A stretch of DNA of 64,000 bases from NCBI GenBank assembly GCA_964567585.1, contig CAZMND010000001.1, forward strand, positions 1-64,000, read 5' to 3'. The stretch comes from CALZKI01 sp964567585. Its GTDB lineage: Bacteria > Bacillota > Clostridia > Lachnospirales > Lachnospiraceae. Positions 8,625 to 16,717 of the stretch are shown piece by piece. The notes under the pieces were generated by a model. The model had not been told where the DNA came from and searched no databases. It was given only the letters and a program-made list of their open reading frames with translations. Made by a program: the position numbers and the translations under genes. The stretch's first letter is position 1. Each line of letters opens with the position of its first letter.

Positions 8625-10127
8625 CTAATCATATAAACAATCCTGAGACATAGACAAGTAATTAAAATCCATCTTTTTCTTACTGCTGTCTATTATATTC
8701 AGGCTGTAATATTCCCCCTGACCGTTAACGATATATAAATTATCCTTCATCATTCCGGTCATCAAAATCTCTGTTCCACTATATAAAACCTTTATTTCTT
8801 TCGTGGAAACATCATAAGCATTTACCTTCTTATTATCAGAAGACAAATAGAAAACAACATTATCCGATACATAAATATCCGAATTACTTCCTACGCTGTC
8901 TATTGCTTCTTTTTCTGCAAATTCTCCACTTCCAATATCCATCCGGTACAAACTTCCGTCCTTTACAGCCCAAAGATTTGCTTTTGCAGCAAGAAGTTTT
9001 GTAACACCACTCATTTCCGTAACTTTAGCAGCATCTTTCCCATTTTCATTAACCCTGTAAATACATCCGTCTGTATTGGAATAATAGAAGATACTGTTCT
9101 TATATACCGTGAAAACAAGTGACGCATTTTCAGCCATAATCATCTCATTCGTACCGTCCTTTTTGGCTCTGTAAAGCGTATCGCCCTCTGCGTAATAAAT
9201 GTATTTATCATATAAAACAAATTCCAACGCATCTCTTGAAACTATCTGCTTATATTCCACCTGTTTATTCTCAATGTCTGCCCGGAAAATACCATTGTTT
9301 GTAACCGATACATACAAATATTTATCATCCGAATCCACGCAGTACATCGCTTCATTTACATTCAAATTGGCAAGCCAGTAAATCTGTGAAAGTTCTTCTT
9401 TTTCATCATATTCGCCATAGTAAAGACTGCTGTCTGTTGCAAAAACCACGATATCATCCTGGTACAAAGTTCCAAGCATAAAAGACTTATAAACAGCCTC
9501 CCAATCCTTATCCGCCTTGAACTTGCCACCAGTTCCAATCAAAAGAACCAGCAAAACACAAACAGCCACCAGACCTGCCGCTGCAGATGCAATCCATATT
9601 ATTTTTTTCTTTATATTACCTTTCCCCTGCTTTTCGGAAAGACTTTCCGGCATAGCCGTTACAGAAGGAAGGGCATTATCAATCAATGCCGTATAAACGG
9701 AATTATTTTCTTCAAAAAAATCCCGAATCAGATTTTCTCCGCCACTGCGGGTTACCATCTTAACAATTTGTCTTGCACTATCCAGATTATTCTTTTTCCC
9801 CTGTTCGTAAGCTTCTATCGTTTCTTCCGAAAGTGGCATAATGGTTCGGCCATCTTCTGCTCTCTTGGCAAGGACCGGTGGAAAATATTCGGTAATCTGA
9901 ATCTTGATTTCCAAATTCAAATCATATGCCTGGTATGTAATGCCGGTAGAATCCTTTTCCAGAATTTTTCCAATTAAGTATTTGCCGTTTAAAATGGTCA
10001 AAACAGGGAGTGCCTGCTTTCTGTCTTCCTTTTCCCTTTCATAATCACAATGTGGACACTTTCCGCTGCTGTATTCTTCATCCGTTAATTCATGCATACA
10101 TCCCGGACACATATGTTCCCAATTCAT
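8625..10127 (-). CDS. Truncated pseudokinase fused to DUF5050-like ectodomain
   Basis: 500 residues. It starts with a zinc ribbon (CPGCMHEL...CPHC, residues 8-27). Residues about 45-160 match only the N-lobe of the neighbouring kinase: LNGKYLIGKILEKDSTGITYQAYD has lost the glycine loop, and IQITEYFPP has Thr where the ATP lysine should be. The whole C-lobe, including HRD and DFG, is absent. A membrane helix at about 175-197 leads to an outer domain built like that of the downstream kinase. It cannot be catalytic; it may pair with the active kinase or act as a receptor. Ribosome site AAGGAGG, in the middle of the cluster 1 operon. Confidence 0.8.
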   Translation of the reverse strand: MNWEHMCPGCMHELTDEEYSSGKCPHCDYEREKEDRKQALPVLTILNGKYLIGKILEKDSTGITYQAYDLNLEIKIQITEYFPPVLAKRAEDGRTIMPLSEETIEAYEQGKKNNLDSARQIVKMVTRSGGENLIRDFFEENNSVYTALIDNALPSVTAMPESLSEKQGKGNIKKKIIWIASAAAGLVAVCVLLVLLIGTGGKFKADKDWEAVYKSFMLGTLYQDDIVVFATDSSLYYGEYDEKEELSQIYWLANLNVNEAMYCVDSDDKYLYVSVTNNGIFRADIENKQVEYKQIVSRDALEFVLYDKYIYYAEGDTLYRAKKDGTNEMIMAENASLVFTVYKNSIFYYSNTDGCIYRVNENGKDAAKVTEMSGVTKLLAAKANLWAVKDGSLYRMDIGSGEFAEKEAIDSVGSNSDIYVSDNVVFYLSSDNKKVNAYDVSTKEIKVLYSGTEILMTGMMKDNLYIVNGQGEYYSLNIIDSSKKKMDFNYLSMSQDCLYD

Positions 10128-10139
10128 TCGGTTTCCTCC

Positions 10140-11654
10140 TTAATTCCTTTTTTGCCAACATATTCTGTACTCATAAGAACCTGCCAAAATGACATCATCC
10201 TGATTAAGCCTGATAGGCGTTTTTATCGGAACTCCGTTGACATACGTTCCGTTTGTGGAATTTACATCCTGTAAATATAACCCCTGATTCTGATAAAGAA
10301 ACATACAATGTACTGAAGACAAACCATTGTCTTCTTCCAAAGCAAAATCGGACTTCGTTTTATCCCGTCCCATCGTCACTTTATCTGTAATTTGGAAAGA
10401 CAGGGTTTTCGTCTCTCCTATCCCCATTCGAATAAGGCGTACATCAAGGCCACCCATTATATAAGATACCGGATTAACCGCTGACGGATTTACCGCCATG
10501 CCATCTTCCGGTACATTTTCCTCTAAATTAAACAAATCTGCATTTTCATCTGCATCATCATTTTCTATATCCAACTCGGAAACCGCCGCTGTTTTGGCAC
10601 CTTTTTTCTTCTTTTTTCTGATGAGAATAATCGTAAGGATTGCACCAATAATCAATAAAAGTCCTATTCCGACAAAAAGAAAAATGAGTCCGTTACCGCC
10701 TTGGCTTTCAGTATCTTCCAAAGGCTCTTCCTCTATGGTTTCTTCCACGATTTCTTCTGTTTCTGTTTCAAATACAATATTACTGTCATAAGCATTCATT
10801 CCGGCTTCGGCACTTCCCACGCCTTCCTTGTTTACTGACACCTTCAAATATAATTCCTGTCCTGTCACATAAAGATTTGTTGTATCCGCCTTTATAACAA
10901 GACCATTCATTAAATCATTCCAAATATCTGTGGCAATTTCCTGTGTACTCATTTCATCCAGTTTGGGCACATAATGGTTGCCACCTTCCGACACACGGGC
11001 AAAGCTGCCTAAAATCTTTACACTGTCAAGCCCCGCCTGATTGGATGTATTTTTCACCATTCCTACGGTATAAACCGGAATATGACTCTCTTTAATGGCT
11101 GCATCGACTTCTTCCCTCGTAATACCATAGGTATTATCTTCTGCCCCGTCTGACAATACCAGAAGACATCTTTTGGCATTCACATTTTCTCCTGCCATTA
11201 AAGTCTGTAAAGATTCTGTAACACCCTGATACAAATTGGTATCTTCTTTTAATACCGTAAGTGCATCTATCTGTTCCTGTATTTCGGCTTTATCCGTTAA
11301 AAAACCACTGGTTCTTAATGTATCCCCCATAGCCACAATACAAACACTGTCACCTTCCTTAAAATTATCCGTAAGATGTCCTAAAATTTCTTTCATTTCA
11401 TTCATACGTGCTTCATCCAAGGAACCTGACACATCCACAAGACACAAACAGGTTACATTTTCTCCGGCTTCTTCTACCGTATTCACATTCAAAACAGGCA
11501 CATTCTCTTTTCCAAAAGATATTGTAAAATCACTGCTTTCCGGCGAAAACGTCTCTACCTTATTGTGACTTACATAAACCGAGAGTTCACCTTCTACTGC
11601 CTTATAATTTTCCAGATACAGTTGTAATGCCTCATCCAAAGTTTCTTTTTCCAT
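10140..11654 (-). CDS. VWA domain, transmembrane helix and FHA domain protein
   Basis: 504 residues. A VWA domain (about 65-265) has the metal-site motif DVSGS; a membrane helix lies at about 325-346, followed by a basic stretch and a C-terminal FHA domain (about 425-500) with the full phosphothreonine pocket: MGRDKTKSD, LSSVHC and NSTNGTYVNG. No signal peptide precedes the VWA domain, unlike the cluster 2 counterpart at 43703-45394, so either the N-terminus is shortened or the VWA half is exported by the single helix. The FHA half should be cytoplasmic and recruit a phosphorylated partner. Its ATG shares a base with the stop of the PP2C gene upstream. Confidence 0.85.
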   Translation of the reverse strand: MEKETLDEALQLYLENYKAVEGELSVYVSHNKVETFSPESSDFTISFGKENVPVLNVNTVEEAGENVTCLCLVDVSGSLDEARMNEMKEILGHLTDNFKEGDSVCIVAMGDTLRTSGFLTDKAEIQEQIDALTVLKEDTNLYQGVTESLQTLMAGENVNAKRCLLVLSDGAEDNTYGITREEVDAAIKESHIPVYTVGMVKNTSNQAGLDSVKILGSFARVSEGGNHYVPKLDEMSTQEIATDIWNDLMNGLVIKADTTNLYVTGQELYLKVSVNKEGVGSAEAGMNAYDSNIVFETETEEIVEETIEEEPLEDTESQGGNGLIFLFVGIGLLLIIGAILTIILIRKKKKKGAKTAAVSELDIENDDADENADLFNLEENVPEDGMAVNPSAVNPVSYIMGGLDVRLIRMGIGETKTLSFQITDKVTMGRDKTKSDFALEEDNGLSSVHCMFLYQNQGLYLQDVNSTNGTYVNGVPIKTPIRLNQDDVILAGSYEYRICWQKRN

Positions 11655-12370
11655 TACCTATCCTCCCCGGTGTAAAAAATAGCCGCCACAGTAAAGTTAT
11701 CGTGTTCCGATGCTTCTTTTTGTGATAACAGATTACACATTTTCACAATCCACTCTTCCGGTGTGGGAGCATCCGACAACGCTTCTTCCATTTCCCGCTC
11801 ATATACATATTCCCAAAAACCATCCGTACAAAGCAAAAAAGCATGGAATCCCGGGTCTAAAACAATACAATTTTGTTCTTCTCTTGTTTCCTCATCGCCA
11901 CCAAGGGCGCGCAAAATACGGTTTCTGTCTTCATGAAAACGAATCTTATCCTGCGTGATTTCTCCCCTGTATACCGCCATTTGAGACACACTATGATCAT
12001 AGGTCTGCATCAAAAGCTTTCCATTATAAAAATGATATAACCGTGAATCTCCCATATGTGCCCAAAGTGCCTGATTCTTTTCCACATACAAAGCTACCGC
12101 TGTAGACATCATTTTGATTCCCGGTTTTTGTTTACTTAATATTTCTTCATTCGCTTTTTCGAAACGACTGTGTAGTTCATCCTGTCCGTTAGATGGCAAA
12201 AAATCACACAAGTACTGTACTGCAATTTGAGACGCAATGTTTCCACCACCCTGACCTCCCAGTCCGTCAGCCACCACAGCTGCTAATCTGTCATTTTTTT
12301 CTTTTACGAACGCACAATCCTCATTTATTTCCCTTGTCCCCTTATCGGAAAAACACGCACCATGAATCAT
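11654..12370 (-). CDS. PP2C-family Ser/Thr phosphatase
   Basis: 238 residues, a single soluble PP2C domain. Metal-binding motifs are visible: E-x-NEDCAFV near residue 16, VVADGLGGQGGG, AHMGDSRLY, and LCTDGFWEYV. The enzyme removes phosphate from Ser/Thr using two Mn or Mg ions and should reverse the kinases of cluster 1. It lies between kinase-FHA and VWA-FHA genes, an order repeated in cluster 2. AGAGG is five bases before the ATG. Confidence 0.9.
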   Translation of the reverse strand: MIHGACFSDKGTREINEDCAFVKEKNDRLAAVVADGLGGQGGGNIASQIAVQYLCDFLPSNGQDELHSRFEKANEEILSKQKPGIKMMSTAVALYVEKNQALWAHMGDSRLYHFYNGKLLMQTYDHSVSQMAVYRGEITQDKIRFHEDRNRILRALGGDEETREEQNCIVLDPGFHAFLLCTDGFWEYVYEREMEEALSDAPTPEEWIVKMCNLLSQKEASEHDNFTVAAIFYTGEDR

Positions 12371-12392
12371 ATCTGCCTCTTTTCATACACTT

Positions 12393-13661
12393 TTAATTGA
12401 AATACCGCCAAATTTGATTTTCTCCAAAACGAATCTGGTCTCCCGGCATCAATTTTCTGCAATAATTTTTTTCCAGTCTGCTTCCGTTCACATAGGTTCC
12501 GTATGTGGAACCCATATCCATAATAGCCGCATTCATTCCGGGCTGTTTGGTGGATATTTTGCAATGCATATTACTGATACCTTTAGCTTCTTTCGGATAA
12601 ATCAGCTGACAAAGTACTGCATTTCTGCCCACCAGAATATCATCACTGATAGTAACTTCCATTCCCTCATATATTCCACTAAGACAGGTCAGTCTTCCGC
12701 GTCTTACAATACCTAAAAGGTCATTCCGGAAATCTACCACATTCCGATAACGCTCCTCCGGTTCTACCCGCAAAGCCCTGTAAAGAGTCCGCTCCACATA
12801 TTCATTCAAAACAACACCACATTGTCTGAAGGTTTTGATATCATCCCGATAAGCTCTGGAAGTAGCCTCCGGCGGTAATTCTCCCGTCAAAGCATGATAA
12901 ATAGTTGCCGCCAAAGCATAAATATCCGTCCAAGGGCCTTGTTTTCCTCGGGTCTCATACTGTTCAATAGGCGCATACTTTCTTTTCAAAATAACAGTAA
13001 GCTGTTTCTGCGCCATAAAAAGTCTTGCGGCACCAAAATCTATTAAAGTAGCTTTTCCTTGCGGGCTGATGAATATATTGTCCGGCGATATGTCCCTGTG
13101 GACTACTCCGTCTGCATGAAGAACTGCCAATGCATCAATCACCTGCAACGTTATATTTTTAACTTCCGGCCATTCAAGTCGTCCGCCCCGCAGTTTTAAC
13201 AAATGCTTCAAATCCGTGCCTTCTAAAAATTCCATTATGTAATATGCGGTCTGATTTTCCTGAAAAAGGCTATAAATCTGCAAAATATGGGGATTTTTCT
13301 GATAATGATAAATCATTCTTGCTTCTTCCAAAAAACGTTGCATACTATCGGAAAAATCTTTCTTATCAGATACAATCTGCATCTGTGTCTTACCCACATC
13401 CCGTCGTACCATTCCCGTGGGCATAAATTCCTTAATGGCAATTCTTCTGTTTTCGATTAAGTCATAGCCCAAATAGGTAATTCCGAAGCCTCCCGCGCCA
13501 AGCATCCTTCCTATCAGATATCTGCCATTTAAGATGCATCTTAAAGGAAGCGCTGTAGGTAATTCCTGAACTGTCATTTGGGGACTGTTACACGCCGTAC
13601 AACGGCCATCCTTTACATAACCGTTCATACATTTCATACAGAGATGTTCTGCATCTACCAT
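12393..13661 (-). CDS. Soluble Ser/Thr kinase with zinc ribbon and FHA domain
   Basis: 422 residues with no membrane helix. Zinc ribbon CMKCMNG...CTAC (8-24), kinase domain about 45-310 (GAGGFGITYLG, K77 in AIKEFMP, HRDISPDN from 188, DFG 208-210, KYAPIEQY), and a C-terminal FHA domain about 335-420 with GRNAVLCQL, ISNMHC and GSTYGTYVNG. The usual Asn of the S-T-N-G-T loop is Tyr. A kinase that carries its own phosphothreonine reader can self-associate or hold substrates. It lies between two PP2C genes in cluster 1, with ribosome site GAGGTG. Confidence 0.88.
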   Translation of the reverse strand: MVDAEHLCMKCMNGYVKDGRCTACNSPQMTVQELPTALPLRCILNGRYLIGRMLGAGGFGITYLGYDLIENRRIAIKEFMPTGMVRRDVGKTQMQIVSDKKDFSDSMQRFLEEARMIYHYQKNPHILQIYSLFQENQTAYYIMEFLEGTDLKHLLKLRGGRLEWPEVKNITLQVIDALAVLHADGVVHRDISPDNIFISPQGKATLIDFGAARLFMAQKQLTVILKRKYAPIEQYETRGKQGPWTDIYALAATIYHALTGELPPEATSRAYRDDIKTFRQCGVVLNEYVERTLYRALRVEPEERYRNVVDFRNDLLGIVRRGRLTCLSGIYEGMEVTISDDILVGRNAVLCQLIYPKEAKGISNMHCKISTKQPGMNAAIMDMGSTYGTYVNGSRLEKNYCRKLMPGDQIRFGENQIWRYFN

Positions 13662-13672
13662 AGGTCACCTCA

Positions 13673-14665
13673 TTATCTGCACTCTATTACCACTGCAGTA
13701 TAGTTATCCTGATTATTTTTTCCTACCGCCTGAATCCAGTCATTCATTCTGCGGATACTTTCTTCCACCGGATATTGCATAACACTTGCAATCTGGTTTT
13801 CTTTCATGGTTCCAAAAACACCGTCTGTTGCAAAAATCAGTCTGTCACCCTTCTTAAGTTCAACCGGTGCGGAGTTTTTATCAATTTTTTCCAGTTGTCC
13901 CATACCGATATAGCTTGTCAATGCAGTTCTCTGCGGATTTTTTATAGCTTCTTCCATACTGATTTCTCCGTTTACAACCTTCAAATCCAATTCCTCTCTA
14001 TAGGTATGTTCTCTGTTTAATTGCATCAGATTTCCGCCGCGATACAGATAAATGTGACTGTCCCCAACAGAAAGCCAATATAATTTTTTATCCTTGATAA
14101 TTCCCGTTACAAGTGTGGAACCACAACGTTCGGTTTTGTTCTTTAAAAAAGTATTTACTTCCTTATTGGCATTTTTCAGCATATCAAGTAACGTATCTCC
14201 CGGAAAATCCGCCAAAGGCTTTTCATAAAAATACTTTAACAAAGACAACGTCACCATAGAACTGATTTTATCACCGTCTGAAAGGCCTCCCATACCATCT
14301 GCTACGATGGCAATGATTCCTTTTTCCCTGCAAAGATTCTCATCCTTTTCATCCGAAACCGCAAAGGAATCCTGCTGTGAGGAACGTTTGCCAACATTGT
14401 GAAGTTTTCCGATTATGAACTCGCTGTTATCTGCCAATATTTCTTCTTGCACATTAAGGCCCACTATTTGTTCTGTTTTGGATACCTGCTTCTTCTTTTC
14501 CTTATTTTTTCTTGTCACAATAAGTACTCCTAAAATCACTACAAGCACTACAAGCACGGCAATAGAAATACAAAGAATCATTTCATCGGATTCTAATAAC
14601 ACCTTTTGGGTATCCCCTTCACCGGCTGTAGCTAACAATACCTCTATTGCTCTTCTTCTGACCAT
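13673..14665 (-). CDS. Membrane-anchored PP2C-family phosphatase
   Basis: 330 residues. A short N-terminus (about 28 residues) and one membrane helix (about 29-51) precede a PP2C domain with NVGKRSSQQDSF, IVADGMGGLSDG, WLSVGDSHIYLY and IFATDGVFGTM. The catalytic domain should face the cytoplasm. GGAGG is seven bases before the ATG at 14665, and the gene overlaps the preceding FHA gene by 22 bases, so translation is probably coupled. Its cluster 2 relative (41596-42408) lacks the helix. Confidence 0.87.
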   Translation of the reverse strand: MVRRRAIEVLLATAGEGDTQKVLLESDEMILCISIAVLVVLVVILGVLIVTRKNKEKKKQVSKTEQIVGLNVQEEILADNSEFIIGKLHNVGKRSSQQDSFAVSDEKDENLCREKGIIAIVADGMGGLSDGDKISSMVTLSLLKYFYEKPLADFPGDTLLDMLKNANKEVNTFLKNKTERCGSTLVTGIIKDKKLYWLSVGDSHIYLYRGGNLMQLNREHTYREELDLKVVNGEISMEEAIKNPQRTALTSYIGMGQLEKIDKNSAPVELKKGDRLIFATDGVFGTMKENQIASVMQYPVEESIRRMNDWIQAVGKNNQDNYTAVVIECR

Positions 14666-15297
14666 GTGAAGTCCTCCGTACAGAAAGGCACGAATACAAG
14701 TTCCGTTTTACCAATAATAATATGGTCATGTGAATTAAGCTGTGTTGTCTGGAACAAAGCCTTGCCGTTGTAACGCACAATACTTCTTCCATCCCCCGGT
14801 GAAAAATAATAAACCTTATCTACCATATCGTAGCTGATAATCGCATGATTTTCTCTTGAAATCGTCTCGTCTCCGCGAATACAGATATCCATTCTTTCAC
14901 TTCTTCCGATAAAGTTGTTGTCTGCATGAATTCTGTAATCTCTGCCTTTTTCTTCACCGTTAATACAAACAAGCCATCCAACTACCGGGTCAATTCCAAT
15001 TTTATCTTTAATGATTGCAACTGTTCTTCCGTCATCATCCGGCTCTACGCTGCCACTATTATAATCAAGCGGTAATGTTGCTCCGATAGAATCCGGCATT
15101 CCACTACCTAAAGGCATAGTTGCATTACTGCCGGAATCCATTGCTCCAAGCGGCAATGTCTTTCCACCATCCATATCGCCCATCATACCGCCTGAAAGTG
15201 GCATAGTCGCACCACCTGTAACCATTCCGCAATAAGGGCAATTCATATTTACCGATGCATCATAATAATGTCCGTTTTCGCATTTTCTCATTTCCAT
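14644..15297 (-). CDS. Zinc-ribbon FHA adaptor protein
   Basis: 217 residues. An N-terminal CENGHYYD...CPYC zinc ribbon is followed by a Gly/Met/Pro-rich linker with repeated TLPLG or TMPLG units, and a C-terminal FHA domain (about 110-205) with FIGRSERMD, ISRENHAII and a divergent last loop (PGDGRSIVRYNGK). The TMPL/TLPL threonines could be phosphorylated by the cluster kinases and bound by FHA domains, which is inference. A close paralogue, with the same architecture and ending, lies in cluster 2 at 36110-36727. Confidence 0.82.
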   Translation of the reverse strand: MEMRKCENGHYYDASVNMNCPYCGMVTGGATMPLSGGMMGDMDGGKTLPLGAMDSGSNATMPLGSGMPDSIGATLPLDYNSGSVEPDDDGRTVAIIKDKIGIDPVVGWLVCINGEEKGRDYRIHADNNFIGRSERMDICIRGDETISRENHAIISYDMVDKVYYFSPGDGRSIVRYNGKALFQTTQLNSHDHIIIGKTELVFVPFCTEDFTWSEEEQ

Positions 15298-15317
15298 AGT
15301 TTTATTCCTCCGTCATC

Positions 15318-16700
15318 CTACATTTTGATTTCAAATTTATTTTCTCTTGAAGCAAGGTAAAATACCGTGCCATTTTTCACATCATAGGGAACATTTGGTT
15401 CCAGTTTCCGGCCATCCGCCAGATATGTACCATAGGTAGAACCTCTGTCCACAATCACAATCTTTCCGCCGCTTGACATAATCTCACAGTGACGACCACT
15501 GATGCCTCTGGTGTTCTGGGGATACATTGCCCCGGCTGAAGCATCCCTTCCAATGAGCAGTCCTCCCTTTTGATTTAACTCAAAACTTCTGCCCATTAAC
15601 GCACCACGGACACAATTTACAACTACACGCCTTGACATTGTTCCTACCGGCATAGTAGCTCCTCCTGCAAATGCCACGTTTCCTGCTGGCATTTGTAAAG
15701 CTTCATAGGCGGCTCTCTCTGCCGCTGCCTTGTCGCTGACTTTGATTACCTGAATAAGACCCTTTCGTAACCATTTAAAGATTATAATCCAAGCAATAAC
15801 AATTAAAATTATCATTTTAGCATTTTCCACCATATCACTGTTACTGCCCATATAGGCTCCTATTGATGTATTCCAGACAAAATGCAATACTAACGGAATA
15901 ATCCAGTAAACTATTACGTCTTTGTTAGCTATGTGCGATATTTTTAGCGGTTCATCTTTCTTTGCATAAGCAAGTGCCGCTCCATACATTGCAGACCACA
16001 CCGAATGTCCTCCCAATGAAGACCACCCTCTTCCAAAATTAATATCGTGCATTGCATCAATCCCATAATCTAATAATTCACTAAATGCATATCCCATAGA
16101 TTCTTCAGCGGCAAATCCCACACCAACTGCACAACCGATTAATAAGCCGTTTAAAATGTATTTACAATTTGTTTTCTTTATAATTAAATAAACAATGATA
16201 AATTTCGCTATTTCTTCCGGTAACGGACCAGCAATATTAGCAGGAGCACTCTCTGTTATGTTAAATATATTACGCACTACAAATGTAATTACTGTGCTAA
16301 TGACTCCTGAATATAAACCGTATTTTAGCAGATCCAATATGGATATATTTTTAGGTACATTCATTTCCCATAAAAATATTAATATAGTCATTGGTCCAAT
16401 ACAGGCTGGTACGGTCACTAGCAATGCTAAAAAAGTAGGTGCCAAAGGATACCAAATACATACCAGTCTCAACAGAAGGACAAATATCAGCACACATACT
16501 CCAAACCTAAAAAACATATACGGTCTTTGCCATTCCTTCAGCATTCTTGCCTCACTTGGCATAAATTCCTTACAACCTGATACCAAAATTTTTTCCTTCT
16601 GCTCATCTGTGTGATTCTTGAACATTTCAGAAAAGATTTCTCTCCACTTAAAGTTCGTCTTCAAATCAGCAGTCTGTCTGAAAAACTCTGTATTTCCCAT
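15318..16700 (-). CDS. PrsW-family intramembrane protease fused to FHA domain
   Basis: 460 residues. About eight membrane helices (60-310) carry the PrsW motifs: PEEIAKF (161-167), FAAEES (196-201), GHSVWSA (His 232) and HFVWN (His 273), giving the Glu and His residues of this metalloprotease family. A C-terminal FHA domain (about 365-455) has GRDASAGAM, ISGRHC and GSTYGTYLADG. PrsW cuts membrane proteins such as anti-sigma factors; no sigma factor gene is in this cluster, so the substrate is unknown. The FHA fusion implies that cleavage is directed by Thr phosphorylation. Ribosome site GGAGG. Confidence 0.88.
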   Translation of the reverse strand: MGNTEFFRQTADLKTNFKWREIFSEMFKNHTDEQKEKILVSGCKEFMPSEARMLKEWQRPYMFFRFGVCVLIFVLLLRLVCIWYPLAPTFLALLVTVPACIGPMTILIFLWEMNVPKNISILDLLKYGLYSGVISTVITFVVRNIFNITESAPANIAGPLPEEIAKFIIVYLIIKKTNCKYILNGLLIGCAVGVGFAAEESMGYAFSELLDYGIDAMHDINFGRGWSSLGGHSVWSAMYGAALAYAKKDEPLKISHIANKDVIVYWIIPLVLHFVWNTSIGAYMGSNSDMVENAKMIILIVIAWIIIFKWLRKGLIQVIKVSDKAAAERAAYEALQMPAGNVAFAGGATMPVGTMSRRVVVNCVRGALMGRSFELNQKGGLLIGRDASAGAMYPQNTRGISGRHCEIMSSGGKIVIVDRGSTYGTYLADGRKLEPNVPYDVKNGTVFYLASRENKFEIKM

Positions 16701-16717
16701 AAGCTATCCTCCATAAT

